Shown here piece after piece: positions 1 through 9,309 of a stretch of DNA of 64,000 bases (the stretch's first letter is position 1; each line of letters starts with the position of its first letter). A program made the translations under genes and the position numbers. Where the stretch lies: contig NC_018025.1 in assembly GCF_000266945.1 (NCBI RefSeq), forward strand, positions 1,116,001-1,180,000, written 5' to 3'. This DNA comes from Desulfomonile tiedjei DSM 6799. Lineage in GTDB: Bacteria > Desulfobacterota > Desulfomonilia > Desulfomonilales > Desulfomonilaceae. The notes under the pieces were generated by a model. The model ran no database searches and was not told where the DNA came from. It saw only the letters and a list, made by a program, of their open reading frames with translations.

Positions 1-573
1 GACCTCACCGTGAGTGTGGTAGTCTTGATTGTCGCATGGCCGCTTTTGTTCCTGATTGGCGTGGGGATCAGAATCGATTCTCCGGGACCCATAGTGTACC
101 GGGCCAGGAGAGTCGGAGAAAACGGGCGATTATTTGATATGTATAAATTCAGGACCATGATAGTGGGAGCCGACAAGCTCCAGGACCAGGTCACGCAAAT
201 TGATGATCAGGGCAGGACCATATTCAAGATTAAAGGCGATCCTCGTGTGACCCGTCTGGGGAAGTGGTTGCGCCGCACTTCTCTTGACGAGTTGCCGCAG
301 GTATTCAATGTGCTCAAAGGCGAGATGTCTCTTGTGGGCCCCAGACCGGAGCAGCCAAATATCACCCAAACCTACGATCACTGGCAATGGCAGAGGCTTT
401 CCGTTCCGCCCGGTATAACCGGATTCTGGCAAGTTTCGGGCCGGAGCGATTTACCTATGCATCTCAACACACAGTACGATTTGTATTATGTGAGAAATTA
501 TTCCACTATCCTGGATCTCAAGATCCTTTTGAAGACAGTAGGAGTAGTTCTGAAGGGAAAAGGCGCTTACTGA
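1..573 (+). CDS. Initiating sugar-phosphate transferase, C-terminal part (5' end outside window)
   Basis: Bacterial sugar transferase of the WbaP/WcaJ/EpsL class, which moves a hexose-1-phosphate from a UDP-sugar onto undecaprenyl phosphate at the inner membrane and so starts a repeat unit. Visible are the final hydrophobic helix, then RIDSPGPIVYRARRVG, the basic MYKFRTM motif, TSLDELPQ, the hallmark LVGPRPE, and PGITGFWQVSGRSDLP. The frame is open from base 1, so the N-terminal membrane domain lies upstream; GTG at 10 is not a credible start. It heads the polysaccharide locus. The sugar used cannot be read from the sequence. Confidence 0.9.
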   Translation, partial: DLTVSVVVLIVAWPLLFLIGVGIRIDSPGPIVYRARRVGENGRLFDMYKFRTMIVGADKLQDQVTQIDDQGRTIFKIKGDPRVTRLGKWLRRTSLDELPQVFNVLKGEMSLVGPRPEQPNITQTYDHWQWQRLSVPPGITGFWQVSGRSDLPMHLNTQYDLYYVRNYSTILDLKILLKTVGVVLKGKGAY

Positions 574-882
574 GACAGTTTCGTCGTGAAACTTTTATGT
601 CAAAATTCATGAATATACATGAAATCGTGCCACGATTAAATATCTTTGTAGGGGCGGGCCTTGTGCCTGCCCTGACTTTGGGCGGACACTAGGCCCGCCC
701 CTACAATCAGGCCGGTAGGACCATGAGAAATTCGTGCCACCATCAAGGATCAATTTTGGCTTTTAAAACAGCCTCGGGACGTCGGTCCTCACTAATATCT
801 TGTATTCGAGCATGGGATAAACGTCAGAATTTTCGGCAATCGCTCTAATCCTCGCCGTATGCGACTTGGAGACAGAAAAAAC
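574..882. other. Intergenic region holding dispersed repeat F1
   Basis: No gene seen. It contains repeat F1 (about 621-740), which includes a perfect 16-bp inverted repeat at 646-661/691-706 (TTGTAGGGGCGGGCCT and its complement). The GTAGGGGCGG...CCGCCCCTAC type of palindrome recurs at 9027-9083. Confidence 0.6.
621..740. repeat. Dispersed palindromic repeat, family F copy 1
   Basis: The segment is bounded by AAATCGTGCCACGAT on the left and a degenerate AATTCGTGCCACC on the right, with the 16-bp inverted repeat 646-661/691-706 inside. A second element with related ends lies at about 8880-9113. The outer boundaries are estimates. Confidence 0.55.
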
Positions 883-2358
883 ATGGAACCGAAAACTAAA
901 TCTCTCAATCATTGTTCGGTTCAAATCGCCCTTTCTCTCGTGCTGCTAGCGGTAGGTTTTTTCTATGTCACTGCTCTTTCAATGAGCAACAAGTTGCTAA
1001 TAGTTCTCCACGGCGCCAGCATTCTTCTTCTGGGACTGGCAATCTTCATCAGACAGCTCAGGTCATTTTTGATAGCAGTTCTGATATTGTGCATTCCGCT
1101 GCAATTGGACGTACATCTTATCTACGACCCCTTGAAAGACATCGAGAGCACGCCGTTTATGGCGGGCATTACCGTGGATATTACCGATCTGGTCTTGCTC
1201 TTTCTCTATGCCCACTGGTTCGCTGTAGTTTCTTTCAGGAAGCGTTCCGCTGGGATCGGTCTGGGCAGACCTTTCGGAACTCTTCTCCTGCTCTGGATAG
1301 CTTACTTGTTCGCAGCGAGCATTCTTACCGCGACACACTTTCGATACAGCGTATATGAAGTCGTCGCGCTACTAAAAGGATTCATGATCTTTCTGTACCT
1401 GGTAAACAATACCGGCGAGGAAGCCGATCTCAAGCTCATCGTCTATGCCCTGTTCGGAGCGACGGTTCTCCATGCTTTCTATGTAATTGGCCAATTCATC
1501 ACCGGTTGGAACTATACGCTTGACGGTACCTTTCAACAGTACGTGGGTCCCGAGGGTTTTCGTTCCATCGGCTTCTTCGGAAGTCCGGACGCCACTGCCA
1601 CCATGATGTCTTTTGTCTTGCCGATCGTCATTGCATACTTTGCCGTGTTGGCCGGTAAACGTGGGCGTCTGCTCGCGCTCTCGGGCATTCTCGTCATCCT
1701 GATGGCAATTGCATGCACAAAGGTCAGAGCGGCCGGATTCGCCGTGCTGGTATCATCACTGATTGTACTGCTCTTGAGCTATGCGAAAGGCCGAATCTCT
1801 TCGACATTATTCCTGAAGGTTGTTGTTGCCGGTCTGGTGGCGCTCATCTTCACAGGTCCCCTTGTAGTGAAAAGATTCGAGGCCGGCACATGGGGAGAGG
1901 ATCGCGCCCCTCTCATGATGACTGCGGTAGATATGGCGAAAGACCATTGGCTGTTTGGAGTCGGAGCGAACAATTATCCTTTGCGCATCTCTGAATATGT
2001 CCCACCGAAACTGAGGAGCGCATGGGCTTACACTGTGCATAACGAGTACCTTCTGCGCCTTGCAGAGAATGGCCTGGTGGGATTTCTCATGTATTACCTG
2101 CTTAATTTCGTGTTGCTGTTAAAGCTCTGGCGACTGACGTCATCGAGAGATCCTTTAATCTTTGTGGTATCGGTCGGATTATTCGCCGCGATGTTGGGCT
2201 CCATACCTCACCGCCTGGTATCCTACTTTTATTACCTGAACTTCTATCTTCAGTACTGCGTTATCCTAGCCGTTACCGTTCTGATGGAAAAGCTCCAGCG
2301 GCAACGACAAAGCAAAACCCTTGGAAACGAAAGCAGCGGACGGGTAGCGCTGAATTGA
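883..2358 (+). CDS. O-antigen ligase/polymerase-like membrane protein (Wzy_C family)
   Basis: Polytopic inner-membrane protein of about 491 residues with roughly a dozen hydrophobic segments. A large extracytoplasmic stretch comes before HNEYLLRLAENGLVGF, the signature of the Wzy/WaaL (O-antigen_lig) domain. Such proteins polymerise undecaprenyl-linked repeat units or ligate glycan to an acceptor. I prefer ATG 883, with GGAG about 11 bases upstream, over ATG 859. It lies between the initiating transferase and the beta-helix protein and fits as the locus polymerase. Polymerase cannot be told from ligase by sequence alone. Confidence 0.75.
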   Translation: MEPKTKSLNHCSVQIALSLVLLAVGFFYVTALSMSNKLLIVLHGASILLLGLAIFIRQLRSFLIAVLILCIPLQLDVHLIYDPLKDIESTPFMAGITVDITDLVLLFLYAHWFAVVSFRKRSAGIGLGRPFGTLLLLWIAYLFAASILTATHFRYSVYEVVALLKGFMIFLYLVNNTGEEADLKLIVYALFGATVLHAFYVIGQFITGWNYTLDGTFQQYVGPEGFRSIGFFGSPDATATMMSFVLPIVIAYFAVLAGKRGRLLALSGILVILMAIACTKVRAAGFAVLVSSLIVLLLSYAKGRISSTLFLKVVVAGLVALIFTGPLVVKRFEAGTWGEDRAPLMMTAVDMAKDHWLFGVGANNYPLRISEYVPPKLRSAWAYTVHNEYLLRLAENGLVGFLMYYLLNFVLLLKLWRLTSSRDPLIFVVSVGLFAAMLGSIPHRLVSYFYYLNFYLQYCVILAVTVLMEKLQRQRQSKTLGNESSGRVALN

Positions 2359-2439
2359 GGAGAGTGTTGGAAGCATGCAAAGCGGGAATAAAAGCTCCCT
2401 TAAAGCGTGGAATTCAGCGGTGCAGCTTTGGTTTCCGAT

Positions 2440-2684
2440 TTCTTCGTCCCGAAGGGACGGAAGAAAATAGCCCGGCGATTCATCGCCGGGAAAACCGATT
2501 TAACAGATCTCATCGTCCCGGAGGGACCATTGATATGGCCAAGCTCCCTTATCGTCAATCAGCCGTCCCTGCAGGACTCAGGAATTCTTGTGATTTCCAG
2601 TCAACCGGCGAAGAATCGCCGGCCTATTATCAGCTGTTTCTCTGGAACAAATGTCAAAACGAAACTAAGTTGACGCATGTAGGG
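2440..2684 (-). repeat. Dispersed repeat, family A copy 1
   Basis: It contains the palindrome CCCGGCGATTCATCGCCGGG, CGTCCC(G/A)GAGGGAC motifs and the block from 2556 that matches, in reverse orientation, the repeats at 8698-8854 and 49041-49265 (CAGCCGTCCC...CGCCGGCC...CTCTGGAAC...CTAAGT). An open frame runs through it into the downstream beta-helix gene, but this part is repeat-derived. Confidence 0.65.
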
Positions 2685-4343
2685 ATAAGCCAAGTAGCGG
2701 CCCTCTTTTTTGTGCTTTGTGTCCAGCATATCGTTTTATCAGGATTCCTGTATGCGGCCGTGTATCATGTGGACGCAATGAAAGGCAGTCCGCAAGGTTC
2801 CGGAACGGAAGCGGATCCTTTTCTCACGATTCAACAGGCGTCCCTGGTTCTTCAGCCGGGAGACACGGCACTGATTCGCGAAGGCATCTATCACGAGCAG
2901 ATCATGGGGGGTAATTCGGGTACACCGGATGCTCCCGTGATTTATGAAGGTGTGGATCGCGACAAGGTGATTCTCCAGGGGAGTGTACGAGTCAAGGACT
3001 GGGTCCGTCAAGGCGATGTATGGATGAAGAATGGCCTGCATCCCGTCACTCACCAGAATGCTTTCGTTATGGTGGATGAAAAACGCATGCTCAGGAAAGT
3101 GGATGCTCCCGAGCAAATAACTACCGGCACCTTTTATCTTCTGGAAAACGGAACCTACATTATCAAGCTGTGGGACGATGCAGACCCGAACAGGGATCAC
3201 AACGTCGAAGTGTACGAATACGATTTAGCCTTTAATTCCGGAGATCGATGGAACGGCACAGCGAAAAAATGGATTGTCGTCCGCAACATGACTCTGGAAA
3301 AATACGGAGTAAATGCTATATCTACCGACACTGACCATCCGGCGGACAATGCTCACTGGGAACTCGATCGGCTGACCGTTCGATACAACCGGGCAGAAGG
3401 GGTCTTTCATTGTTTGGACGACTGGTACATTCATGATTGTGAATTTGTCAGAAACGGTGTACACGGATGCCAGATAAACGGTGCCCGGGTGAAATTCATC
3501 AATAACTATTGTGCAGAAAACGAGTGGTTCGGAGTTTCCGGTGACGGCGGCTGTGGAGTCCTTATAGGACCGGACGCATCTGCCTATTCCTGCGAAATCC
3601 GAGACAACGTCTTCAAAGCGAACGGCGATCCGCGCGGGTATGGATGTGGAATCTATCTGGAGGGCCGATCCCGGAACAATCTTGTGGAAAACAACCTGAT
3701 TTCGGGAGGAACAGTTGCGGGAATAAGCTTCTTCGGATCGTCATGGAATACTGTAATCAACAACGTGCTTGTGGATATTGCTCCAGACAACGATTGGGAT
3801 ATGGCGGCTGCTTTCGTACTGCATCACAGCTTGGAAGGAGCGCCGACAGAACCGATTGGAAATCTGATTGCCCATAACACGGTGTGGGGATGTCCCGGAC
3901 CTCTTTTCGCGGAGAAGTCCGAAGGATCGGCTTCTTCGAGAGATCGAAATCGCTTTGTCAACAATGTAGTCGTGAGGTGCAGATTCTTGACTCCGCTTCC
4001 GAAATCCGCGCAAGTTGTTCTCGAACACAACGGCTGGTATTCATGCCCGTCAACCGATACAAGCGACTTGAGAGCTCTCAAACATTTGATCAAGAGTTAT
4101 CTTGCCAGTCTCCGACAGAACTCGGATCGAGCTTACACGGCTCACGGGTTGGTAGGAATAGATCCCGGACTCGAGAACCCTGCGGCCGGTAATTTCGGTC
4201 TCAGGGAAGACTCTCCGATTGTCGATGCGGGAATCGCACTGGAAATCGTGACAAAGGATAAGAACGGCACTGAACGACCGCAGGGCAAAGCTCCCGATCT
4301 CGGAGCTTATGAGTATTACCCACGGAATAAGCAAGCCCGATAA
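2670..4343 (+). CDS. Secreted right-handed parallel beta-helix protein
   Basis: After a hydrophobic export segment (VAALFFVLCVQHIVLSGFL) comes DAMKGSPQGSGTEADPF-TIQQA, the typical opening of pectate-lyase-like repeat proteins, then PGDTALIREGIYHE. About ten degenerate coils rich in N, G and V follow, for example NNLVENNLISGGT and NTVINNVLVDIA. The fold is common in polysaccharide lyases, epimerases and glycan-binding proteins. In this locus it may trim or bind the exported glycan. The frame is open from 2355, but residues before about 2670 translate dispersed repeat A1, so the TTG at 2670 is proposed; no good ribosome site is seen and the start is uncertain. Confidence 0.75.
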   Translation: MTHVGISQVAALFFVLCVQHIVLSGFLYAAVYHVDAMKGSPQGSGTEADPFLTIQQASLVLQPGDTALIREGIYHEQIMGGNSGTPDAPVIYEGVDRDKVILQGSVRVKDWVRQGDVWMKNGLHPVTHQNAFVMVDEKRMLRKVDAPEQITTGTFYLLENGTYIIKLWDDADPNRDHNVEVYEYDLAFNSGDRWNGTAKKWIVVRNMTLEKYGVNAISTDTDHPADNAHWELDRLTVRYNRAEGVFHCLDDWYIHDCEFVRNGVHGCQINGARVKFINNYCAENEWFGVSGDGGCGVLIGPDASAYSCEIRDNVFKANGDPRGYGCGIYLEGRSRNNLVENNLISGGTVAGISFFGSSWNTVINNVLVDIAPDNDWDMAAAFVLHHSLEGAPTEPIGNLIAHNTVWGCPGPLFAEKSEGSASSRDRNRFVNNVVVRCRFLTPLPKSAQVVLEHNGWYSCPSTDTSDLRALKHLIKSYLASLRQNSDRAYTAHGLVGIDPGLENPAAGNFGLREDSPIVDAGIALEIVTKDKNGTERPQGKAPDLGAYEYYPRNKQAR

Positions 4344-4423
4344 CCCAAGTAGTAACCGATGAGGCCACCGGCACAGGGAAAAGCGGTGAACTCCCTCAGA
4401 AATCCTACATAAGAGAGGGCAGA

Positions 4424-5911
4424 ATGAAACAAGATGCGACGTTCTCATTGAGGGACACATTAAACGTTTTTTATCGAAAGATTATATGGCTAAAGCTAAC
4501 CGTTCTGATCCTGCCTCTTGGGGTTTTGCTCGCATGCCTTTTTATATCGCCGGTGTACGAATCGACAGCGAAAATTCTGGTGACTGCCAAGAAAGAAAGC
4601 TCATCCTTGCTTCAGCTTCCCAAGGATGCAGCTTCTTCCACGGTGCTCAATCTGAATGTGGATGAAACCGATTTGAACAGTGAAATGGAATTACTCCAAA
4701 GTATCGATCTGTGGGTACGGACCGTCAAGAAATTGGGAATGCCTGCACTCAAGAAACAGGAGAACGGCTTTATTTCCTCAGTGGTTTTCAGAGTCGAAGA
4801 TTCACTGGGTGCCCTTGTCGGTGACAGCCAAGATAAGAAAGCGCAGAGTAAGAAAGAATCCGCGGAAATTCATGAAGAAGCCAGGAAACTGGCCAAAAAA
4901 TTGAAAGTAGTACCTGCTCCCAAATCACGCGTGATCGATCTTTCTTTCAAGTACTCGAATCCTGAGATGGCTTACTCGATTCTATCTGCCCTGTTGGAAG
5001 AATACGTACCCTATCACCTGGAAGTCTATGCAGTTCCCGGTGCGGAAGGGTTTTTCTCGGGCCAGGGAGAGTTGTTTAAAGAAAAGTTGGATACTGCCGA
5101 AAACCAACTGACTCAGTTCAAGAGAAAATGGGGAATCTCTTCTATAGATAAACAGAAGACCGAACTGATTACACTTCTCAAACAAATGGCCGATTCGTTT
5201 GTCGAGCTCGACGCAAATCTCAGCCAATATGAAAATATGCTATCTGCGTTGAAGCAGGACAGGATGCCGACCGGTCAGCTAACCCCCACCATGCAGCGCG
5301 GGAACGAAAACACCGTCCTTAGCGTGATCGCGACTCAACTACTCAGAGCAAAACAAAAACAACTAATTGCTACCCAACACTTTTCGCCCGAGAGCAGGGA
5401 CTATCGGGACGCGGAAGCCACAGTGAAGGAGATTACCGAAAAATTTCGAGAAGCGCTCCAGACGGAAATTGCGCTTCTCAAAGCAAAACGTGCAAGCCTT
5501 GAAGAAAGCCGTAAGGAGAAAGAGCTGCAACTCCAGCAATTGGATGAAAAAGGAGAGGAACTCAGGCGACTTCAGCTCGCTGCGGCAATCGCCAAAGAAC
5601 GATATGTGCAATATTTGACCAAGGAAGAAGAAGCTCGAGTTGAGAATCTTAAGGGAGGCAAGAAACTCGTGAACGTGAGTGTAGTGGAAACTCCCTTTGT
5701 CCCGAAAGATCCCGTTTTTCCTAAAACCCTGCTCATGGTCGTCGGGTCCTTCTTTCTGGCTATTCCACTGGGAATCGGGTTTGTCCTGCTTGCCAACTTC
5801 TTCGACCATACGTTCGATACACCGACTGACGTGGAAAACCAGACCGGTTTGCCCGTGCTTGCATCCATTCGTCGGTTGCAGCTTCCCGATGAACCGAAGG
5901 TAAGTCAGTAA
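4424..5911 (+). CDS. Chain-length determinant / polysaccharide co-polymerase (Wzz/GumC-like)
   Basis: 495 residues. An N-terminal transmembrane helix (about 22-42) is followed by a periplasmic part with long coiled coil (about 210-400, rich in K, E, Q and L), then VPKDPVFPKT, the proline-rich motif, just before the second helix (about 434-458). This is the plan of PCP proteins that set polymer length with Wzy and the outer-membrane exporter. There is no C-terminal BY-kinase domain with Walker motifs, so it is the kinase-less type. The start is ATG 4424 after GAGAGGGC. It is followed 4 bases later by a small secreted protein. Confidence 0.85.
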   Translation: MKQDATFSLRDTLNVFYRKIIWLKLTVLILPLGVLLACLFISPVYESTAKILVTAKKESSSLLQLPKDAASSTVLNLNVDETDLNSEMELLQSIDLWVRTVKKLGMPALKKQENGFISSVVFRVEDSLGALVGDSQDKKAQSKKESAEIHEEARKLAKKLKVVPAPKSRVIDLSFKYSNPEMAYSILSALLEEYVPYHLEVYAVPGAEGFFSGQGELFKEKLDTAENQLTQFKRKWGISSIDKQKTELITLLKQMADSFVELDANLSQYENMLSALKQDRMPTGQLTPTMQRGNENTVLSVIATQLLRAKQKQLIATQHFSPESRDYRDAEATVKEITEKFREALQTEIALLKAKRASLEESRKEKELQLQQLDEKGEELRRLQLAAAIAKERYVQYLTKEEEARVENLKGGKKLVNVSVVETPFVPKDPVFPKTLLMVVGSFFLAIPLGIGFVLLANFFDHTFDTPTDVENQTGLPVLASIRRLQLPDEPKVSQ

Positions 5912-5915
5912 AACG

Positions 5916-6284
5916 ATGTTCAGCTTCGTCACATCGAAAAGAAATGGGTCCTCCCGGGCCTTACGAACAGTCGGCACCAAGTCGCTCATATCTGTTGCGC
6001 TCCTCATCCTTCTGTGCGTCGCTCTGGCTTCTTACGGAACTGAATTCGATAGCGGGCCTATTGAATCGGTCTCAAACAATGTTGTCCTGGTAAGAGGAAA
6101 CAAGGGGATCTACGAACTGGAGCTCATCGGACCCTGCCTGTGGTGCGAAGAAGGTCTCGAAGTGCTCATCACATTCTCCGGGATTCTCCGAGCTACACTC
6201 ACGCCACACGTGAAGTCCCCGGATTCGTTCAGCCCAAGACCCGTTCATGTCCTCATTACCCGCGACGCCCGCTATGAAGAGTGA
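5916..6284 (+). CDS. Small exported protein of unknown function
   Basis: 122 residues with a basic N-terminus and a hydrophobic stretch (SVALLILLCVALAS, about 25-38) that looks like a signal peptide or single anchor. The mature part has two close cysteines (PCLWCEEG) that could form a disulfide. It starts 4 bases after the Wzz-like gene, so it is probably the last gene of that operon. No family recognised. Confidence 0.6.
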   Translation: MFSFVTSKRNGSSRALRTVGTKSLISVALLILLCVALASYGTEFDSGPIESVSNNVVLVRGNKGIYELELIGPCLWCEEGLEVLITFSGILRATLTPHVKSPDSFSPRPVHVLITRDARYEE

Positions 6285-6297
6285 TGTCAGAGTGCTT

Positions 6298-6372
6298 TAA
6301 AGGCAGTAAGATCCGGGAACCTCTTTGTAATTGTAAGAAAGGTTCCCGAACTCTCTTTGAATGCACATTGGT
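6298..6372. repeat. Dispersed repeat, family D copy 1
   Basis: GCAGTAAGATCCGGG...CTCTCTTTGAATGCACATTGG is shared with 34741-34798, 39155-39292 and 49428-49640. It lies between two convergent genes and carries a hairpin. Confidence 0.55.
6314..6348. terminator. Hairpin between convergent genes
   Basis: CGGGAACCTCTTT and AAAGGTTCCCG can pair across a short AT-rich loop. The site lies between the ends of the plus-strand gene at 5916 and the minus-strand gene at 6374, so it may act in both directions. There is no long U-run. Confidence 0.5.
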
Positions 6373-6373
6373 A

Positions 6374-7810
6374 TTACTCTGCTTTTCCGGCAGAAAACAC
6401 GCTGGTGATTGACTTCAGATCTTCCACTGCAATTGCCCTGAGAAGAATCGCCGCAGCGGCGTACACTATCGCAGAGACGCCTACATTAAGAAAGACGTTG
6501 AAGTCCTTCAATGCGTAGGTCACACAGCCCATAATTCCGGCGGCAATCAAAGGCCGCATGTAAACGTCTCCGAACGGAATATGAAACAACCGCTTCCTGA
6601 TGTAAAGGTTTTGGAGCGAGTTAAAAACGATTATCGTTAACAGAGTGGCCAGAACCGCCCCAATCTCAGCCAGGTACGGTATGAGGATCAGATTCAAGAC
6701 AAAATTCATCACAGCAGCGACTATGTTTATTGTCAAATCCACAGCCTGATTGTCTGTGGCAATGAGCACCTGTGCAAGGACAAACACCATACTGAACGGA
6801 ATCAGAGAAAGAATGTGCACTTGCAGAACCGGTCCGGCTCGAACGAATTTTTCACCGAATATGATGTGGATAAAATTGCCGGACAGGATAAATGTCCCCA
6901 CTGTCAAGGGCAAAACAAGCACCAGGATATATCCCAGGGATCTGGTAATCAGCCGGAGCAGTTCATCGGAGCCGTGGGCAAAAGATCTCGTGAAGAACGG
7001 AAGGAGAGCGGAGGCGAACGACACAGGCAAAGTCTTGCAGATACTCAGGAGCCGATCGGCCGCGCTGTAAATACCCACGGATTCTATGCTTTGCAGTTTT
7101 GAAAGAAGAATCTGATCGATGCTGAGATGAATAGTGGAAAAAATTGCAATGCTGGCGAAAGTTGCCGACTGTCGATAAAGCAGCCGCCATGTGTCACGAT
7201 TGAAGTGCCAGATCGGTTTTCCGAATAGTTTCAAATAGAAAGAGAACAGTGCGAAGAACCCGAGCACCCGACTCGCGAGCACTGCGACAAAGAGCATGGT
7301 TATCCCGTAACCTGCGATGAGGAGCAACACAGATACGGCAACTCGTATCGCATTTTCAAACAAGAAGCAGAACGCGACGTATTCCGATTTTTCTTCTGAC
7401 CTGAATATGGCCTCGAGATAGCTGACTGCCGTGGAAACGATCAGTGCCAACGAGCATACGAAAGAAGCGATGACAAGATCTCTTTCATAGCCCATGAGCA
7501 TCACGAGAACATTCATGCCGAAGAGCGATATGGCTGATGAGATAGACCCGAATGCCAGCGCATTGGCAAACAATGAATGGGTTTCGTGAGGTTTTCTCGC
7601 AGCCTCTCTCACCACCAGGTCCGCGAGGCCCAATGACGCGAGTGTGGCGAAAAGTCCGAAATAGGAGAGAACCAGCGAATATGCGCCGAGTCCTTCAACC
7701 CCCATATACCGCGAGATTACGAGAATCAGAGCGAACGAAACGATCGGATTAAGCACATTGGGCACAGCCAATGCCAATGTGTTCTTCAGTATGCTGAATC
7801 CGGATGACAT
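6374..7810 (-). CDS. Polysaccharide flippase, Wzx-like (MOP superfamily)
   Basis: 478 residues with 12-14 predicted transmembrane helices. The N-terminus (MSSGFSILKNTLALAVPNVL..., then RYMGVEGLGAYSLVLSYFG) is typical of Polysacc_synt proteins that flip undecaprenyl-PP-linked repeat units across the inner membrane. Amphipathic GLADLVVREAA and the C-terminal pair of helices also fit. It is opposite in orientation to the preceding genes. It completes the Wzx/Wzy/Wzz set seen here. Confidence 0.85.
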   Translation of the reverse strand: MSSGFSILKNTLALAVPNVLNPIVSFALILVISRYMGVEGLGAYSLVLSYFGLFATLASLGLADLVVREAARKPHETHSLFANALAFGSISSAISLFGMNVLVMLMGYERDLVIASFVCSLALIVSTAVSYLEAIFRSEEKSEYVAFCFLFENAIRVAVSVLLLIAGYGITMLFVAVLASRVLGFFALFSFYLKLFGKPIWHFNRDTWRLLYRQSATFASIAIFSTIHLSIDQILLSKLQSIESVGIYSAADRLLSICKTLPVSFASALLPFFTRSFAHGSDELLRLITRSLGYILVLVLPLTVGTFILSGNFIHIIFGEKFVRAGPVLQVHILSLIPFSMVFVLAQVLIATDNQAVDLTINIVAAVMNFVLNLILIPYLAEIGAVLATLLTIIVFNSLQNLYIRKRLFHIPFGDVYMRPLIAAGIMGCVTYALKDFNVFLNVGVSAIVYAAAAILLRAIAVEDLKSITSVFSAGKAE

Positions 7811-8005
7811 ACGGTCGCGCGGCTGACCCCTCTCGATTAAATGTCGAAACAGTTCATCTGGAGTATCTTACATGAAGGCTCGATGCGTTTGGGAGATTTT
7901 TTCATAGGGCAAGGGAACGGTTCATTCGGCCGATTCCGCAAGGTGGTCGGACGGTCTCGCAGGAAGCCTACAAGTGTAACGATTCTCGGATATTATTTAA
8001 TCGGG

Positions 8006-8554
8006 TCAGTTGATCGGCCTGCCCGACGGTGGTTGGATAGGACCGACATCTACACCTTCGGGAAACTTTCGCAAGGGGTCGACCTCGGGCTCGAAATCAG
8101 GCAGACGAACAGGAATATTCCCTATCTCGTACAGATCGAGCGTTCCCCCCAGCTCGCCGTTGGGTAGTTCCGGTGTGACGGGTCTTCCTCCAAGGGCAGC
8201 AATGAAAACACCTTTATAGCGATTGTCACGATCATAGTACAGGTACTGTGTGAAATGGGGAGGCCTGGTATCGCCCACCGTAGCCTGCAGAAATCCCTGA
8301 TATTCGGAGTTTAACGAAAAGAGAGTCCACCGTCTCTTAAGTGGGTCCCACGGAGCGTATCCGATAATCTTATTGTTACTCTGATCGACGACCCAGAAAG
8401 AACCGGCGTAATTGGCTCTCGGGATGACGTAGAAATCCGCTCCTGCAAACACTTCTTCAGGTGTGGAATCTACCAGTGGATCGGCGAAACATTGACTCGA
8501 AACAAACAACAACATCACAAACAATAACAACGTCTTGAATTGCAAGGTCCCCAT
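8006..8554 (-). CDS. Secreted protein of unknown function
   Basis: With ATG 8554 (GAGGGAAGG 7-8 bases upstream) the product has 182 residues and a clear signal peptide: MGTLQFK, then LLLFVMLLFVSSQCFA. The mature part has aromatic-rich motifs (YAGSFWVVDQSNNKIIGYAPWDP, QYLYYDRDNRYKGVF) and a proline-rich C-terminus. It is probably periplasmic or outer-surface. No family recognised. Its place inside the polysaccharide locus is the only hint of role. Confidence 0.6.
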   Translation of the reverse strand: MGTLQFKTLLLFVMLLFVSSQCFADPLVDSTPEEVFAGADFYVIPRANYAGSFWVVDQSNNKIIGYAPWDPLKRRWTLFSLNSEYQGFLQATVGDTRPPHFTQYLYYDRDNRYKGVFIAALGGRPVTPELPNGELGGTLDLYEIGNIPVRLPDFEPEVDPLRKFPEGVDVGPIQPPSGRPIN

Positions 8555-8697
8555 AGAACACCTTCCCTCTTGTATCGAGCTTAACAATACGTTGTAAATT
8601 GTCAATCGACTTTTGCTGCTTCAAAAGAAGAAAAGGTGTATTCTTTAGTGAGGGGGTACGGCATTGGCATCATTTTGCATTCAGAAGAGCAATATTG

Positions 8698-8854
8698 GAG
8701 CATTCGCGCTAACTTAGAGTGTCTTTGGTTGGTTGTTCCGGAGGAATCCCGCGAAACGCGGGAAAAACAGGCCGACGATTCATCGTCGGTTAAGGAAAAA
8801 ACCAATGATTTTCGAGTTCCGGAGGGACGGCTGATACAAAATTCCCGGCAATGA
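8698..8854 (+). repeat. Dispersed repeat, family A copy 2 (interrupted)
   Basis: TCCCGCGAAACGCGGGA hairpin, GCCGACGATTCATCGTCGG palindrome and GGAGGGACGGCTGATAC match 49041-49200. The rest of the unit (GAATTACCGGGCTATT...TTTAGTC) resumes only at 9143, after about 290 bases of other sequence. Confidence 0.65.
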
Positions 8855-8879
8855 AGAAACTGTCGCGGAATTCAAAAAA

Positions 8880-9113
8880 TCGGAAAAATCGTGCTACTAT
8901 GGCACGGTTTCGCGCCATCTGAATTCCCAGCTCACGTAGGATGTGATGAGCGAAGCGAATCGCATCGGTCGCGAAAGACCTCGACTGATGCGGTTCCCGC
9001 TGGTCACCGCATCCTACGCTGGCTGTAGGGGCGGACCAGAGCGTCCGCCCCAATAAGGGCAGACACATTGGTCTGCCCCTACCCGGATGGAGAATCGTGG
9101 CACGATTTCGTTG
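8880..9113. repeat. MITE-like dispersed element, family F copy 2, inside repeat A
   Basis: The ends AAAATCGTGC and GCACGATTT are inverted repeats. Inside is a GTAGGATG/CATCCTAC palindromic unit and GTAGGGGCGGACCAGAGCGTCCGCC. It separates two halves of a repeat that is continuous at 49041-49265, so it looks like an insertion. No target duplication could be assigned. Confidence 0.5.
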
Positions 9114-9309
9114 CTCCATACAGTTTTGCGACAGGCTCTGAATTACCGGGCTATTTTCTTTAGTCGCTGCGCGACAAAGAATGACAACAAAGTTAGCGCA
9201 TATGGGGGTTCGCTGAATCCCGCTAAAGCAGGATTACAAGAAGTTCCTCCCCGATTCTTTTTTCTCGGTTGAAATTGCATCGAAATCAGCTTTGAGGGTA
9301 TTTCAGCGC

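Larger units (their letters stand above)
8555..9309. other. 755-bp intergenic region made of nested repeats
   Basis: No credible gene. It holds repeat A copy 2 (8698-8854, resuming at 9143-9205) interrupted by a different element (about 8880-9113, family F). That inner element itself contains a GTAGGATG...GCATCCTAC palindromic unit (8936-9016) and two GGGGCGGAC/GGCAGAC hairpins (9027-9083). A GTTCCTCCCC-type motif follows at about 9241. Confidence 0.6.

Noticed and set aside
5363-6007. 214-codon minus-strand frame
   Set aside because: It is the mirror of the Wzz-like coiled-coil coding sequence. Low-complexity codons on one strand leave the other strand open.
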